Assembly: GCA_937895975.1 (NCBI GenBank)
Contig: CALBLG010000027.1
Coordinates: 1 to 5,791, forward strand
Length of the DNA stretch: 5,791 nt
Reading direction: 5' to 3'
Source: an uncultured Slackia sp.
GTDB taxonomy: Bacteria > Actinomycetota > Coriobacteriia > Coriobacteriales > Eggerthellaceae
The notes beneath the pieces are model-generated. The model searched no databases. It was not told the DNA's origin and worked only from the letters and a program-made list of their open reading frames with translations. The position numbers were made by a program, and so were the translations under genes. Position 1 is the first letter of the stretch. Every line of letters begins with the position of its first letter. Shown here one piece after another: positions 4,097 to 5,791 of the stretch.

Positions 4097-5791
4097 TTAT
4101 TCGTCCAGGTCGAACAAGCTTTTCATATCGGTTTCCTTCATGGGCGCGCCCGCCGAAGGCAGCTTTTCGGCGCGGAATTTTTCGACCTGTGCCTTGCTGC
4201 CGATGAATTCCTCGGCTTTGCCCACCATGGTTACCGTGCGACTGCCCTTGATGGTAAGTGCCTGCACGCCTTGGGTGCTATTGGTGGTTTTCGTCTTCAG
4301 CAGCGATGTGTTGAAGTTCACTAGGCGATAGTCGCTCGATACCAATGCAAGGTCGCGCTCTTCCGTCAGCACTTGGGCATACAGCAGCTTGCTGCCGCCA
4401 TAAATCGCGTTCTTCAAGCGTTTGCGATTGGTCTTGGTCGCGTATCCCGAAAGCGCGACGCGTGCGACGCGGCCGTTCTCGAACACGAACAGCACGTCGG
4501 CCTTGTAATCTTCGGGGTCGATGACCCACGTCACGCTTTCGTCGGGGTCCATTCCCAAATCGGTGGGCAAATACGAGCCCAGTTGCGCCGACTTGGTGTC
4601 TTCGAACGCCGCAACCTTGCACTTGTACACCTGGCAGTGGTCGGTGAACACCAGCAGTTCGTGCGTATTCGACGACGGGAACTCGATGAATGCCTCGTCG
4701 CCATCTTTGTATTTCAGCGTAGCCGCCTTTCGCAGCACGCGGTCGGTCATCTTCTTCAGGTAGCCGTCGCGCGACAGCATCATGGTGACGGGGTATTCCT
4801 CCACCTCGGGCTCGAGGCTCACCTCCACCACGTCGCTGGGGTCCACCAGGCCGGTTTTGCGCGGCGTGACGTATTTCTTGTTCACGGCGGCGAGCTCGTC
4901 GCGAATCACGCCCTTGATCTTCTTCTCGCTGGCAAGGGTGTCGTTCAGCTCAGCGATGTCGGCCTCGAGCTTCACGATGTCCTTCGTGCGGTTCAGGATG
5001 TATTCCTCGTTGATGTTGCGCAGCTTGATTTCCGCCACGAACTCGGCCTGCACCTGGTCGATGCCGAAGCCCTTCATGAGGTTCGGCACAACGTCCACTT
5101 CCAGCTTTGTGTTGCGGATGATGGCGATGGCCTTGTCGATGTCGAGCAGAATCGCTTCCAGGCCGTGCAGCAAGTGCAGGCGGTCGGTTTTTTTGCCCAG
5201 GTCGTAATTCATTCGGCGGCGGGTCGACTCCACGCGCCATGCGACCCATTCCTTCAGAATCTCGCGCACGCCCATCACGCGCGGGTAGCCGTCCACCAGC
5301 ACGTTGAAGTTGCACGAGAACGAATCTTGCAGCGTGGTGGTTTGGAACAGCTTCGCCATCAGCTGCTCGGGGTCCACTCCCCTCTTCAAATCGATGGCGA
5401 TGCGCAGGCCCGAGAGGTCGGTCTCGTCGCGAATGTCGGCGATTTCGCGCACCTTGCCCTCTTTGGACAGCTTGATGATGCGTTCGATAATGATGTCGGT
5501 CTTCGTGGTGTAGGGAATCTCGTACACCTCGATGATGCGCTCGTCGGGCAGGTAGCGCCAGCGCGATCGAATTTGGAAGCTGCCCGTGCCGGTGTCAACG
5601 ATGCGCTCCATCTCGGCGCGGCGGTAAATGATCTCGCCGCCCGTTGAGAAGTCGGGCGCGGGCATGTATTCCAGCAGATCGCAGCTTGGGTCTTCCAAAA
5701 AATGCATCGTGGCGGTGCAGACTTCGTTCAGGTTGAAGCCGCAGATGTCAGACGCCATGGCTACGCCGATGCCCTTGTTGGCCGACACCAA
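4097..5791 (-). CDS. Type IIA topoisomerase subunit A (GyrA/ParC family, ParC-like), C-terminal part
   Basis: Partial: the frame runs off the right edge, and roughly the first 160 residues, with the winged-helix domain and catalytic Tyr, lie outside. The 564 visible residues begin in the tower region with GIGVAMASDICGFNLNEV (7-24), equivalent to GIAVGMATNIPPHNL in GyrA. Then come DFSTGGEII (47-55), EIPYTT (91-96), the conserved GVREILKEWVAWR (174-186), LLHGLEAILLDIDKAIAIIR (207-226), and the coiled-coil/gate segment (about 255-307). A shortened beta-propeller follows (about 335-525), with blade-like repeats such as GYLKKM and GRVARV. I see no GyrA box (QRRGGKG-like), which favours a topoisomerase IV-like decatenase or second gyrase paralog over housekeeping gyrase. 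The partner ParE/GyrB-like gene would be expected upstream, beyond the window. An intrinsic terminator follows the TAA. Confidence 0.92.
   Translation of the reverse strand: MVSANKGIGVAMASDICGFNLNEVCTATMHFLEDPSCDLLEYMPAPDFSTGGEIIYRRAEMERIVDTGTGSFQIRSRWRYLPDERIIEVYEIPYTTKTDIIIERIIKLSKEGKVREIADIRDETDLSGLRIAIDLKRGVDPEQLMAKLFQTTTLQDSFSCNFNVLVDGYPRVMGVREILKEWVAWRVESTRRRMNYDLGKKTDRLHLLHGLEAILLDIDKAIAIIRNTKLEVDVVPNLMKGFGIDQVQAEFVAEIKLRNINEEYILNRTKDIVKLEADIAELNDTLASEKKIKGVIRDELAAVNKKYVTPRKTGLVDPSDVVEVSLEPEVEEYPVTMMLSRDGYLKKMTDRVLRKAATLKYKDGDEAFIEFPSSNTHELLVFTDHCQVYKCKVAAFEDTKSAQLGSYLPTDLGMDPDESVTWVIDPEDYKADVLFVFENGRVARVALSGYATKTNRKRLKNAIYGGSKLLYAQVLTEERDLALVSSDYRLVNFNTSLLKTKTTNSTQGVQALTIKGSRTVTMVGKAEEFIGSKAQVEKFRAEKLPSAGAPMKETDMKSLFDLDE

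Noticed and set aside
4373..5647. 424-codon plus-strand frame opposite the topoisomerase gene
   Set aside because: It is antisense to a clear GyrA/ParC-family protein. The translation is rich in His, Val, Arg and Ala with no family features, as expected of a mirror frame in GC-rich DNA.
1..5791. CRISPR array, insertion sequence, tRNA or rRNA
   Set aside because: No regularly spaced repeats, transposase motifs, terminal repeats or RNA gene signatures were seen on either strand.

Overview
The window looks like the chromosome of a GC-rich, probably anaerobic bacterium. The best fit is an actinobacterium of the Coriobacteriia (Eggerthella/Slackia-like). This is an inference from protein style: a Na+/amino-acid symporter, a DUF554 membrane protein, a ferredoxin-type aldo/keto reductase, and a ParC-like topoisomerase of the kind seen in Clostridia and Coriobacteria. 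No marker gene fixes the taxon.

Layout. The 3' part of an alanine/glycine:cation symporter gene (+ strand, cut by the left edge) converges on a block of minus-strand genes. Between them is a perfect 15-bp inverted repeat (667-702). Then, all on the minus strand and listed left to right (the reverse of transcription order), come a YbjQ/UPF0145 gene (792-1103), a DUF554/YdfK membrane protein gene (1359-2057), a short ORF that is the stump of a flavodoxin gene (2189-2335), an aldo/keto reductase gene with two C-terminal Cys clusters (2382-3479), a possible 18-residue leader ORF (3499-3555), a 617-bp gap without a convincing protein gene, and the 3' part of a GyrA/ParC-family gene that runs off the right edge (4097-5791).

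The most informative part is the reductase locus. Its upstream region carries a MerR-family-type promoter: TTGACT, a 19-bp spacer and an imperfect dyad CTTGGAG-TCCG-CTTCAAG. This suggests induction by a stress-sensing MerR activator encoded elsewhere. The reductase keeps the AKR Asp and His but has Arg and His where the catalytic Tyr and Lys normally stand, and it ends in ferredoxin-like Cys motifs. Just downstream, a good ribosome-binding site leads into a typical flavodoxin N-terminus that loses its family match after about 20 residues. A perfect TATAAT, probably the DUF554 promoter, overlaps the end of this stump. The locus therefore reads as a redox operon (Fe-S reductase plus flavodoxin) whose flavodoxin has been lost by deletion. 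Nothing in the window amounts to an undescribed defence or mobile system.
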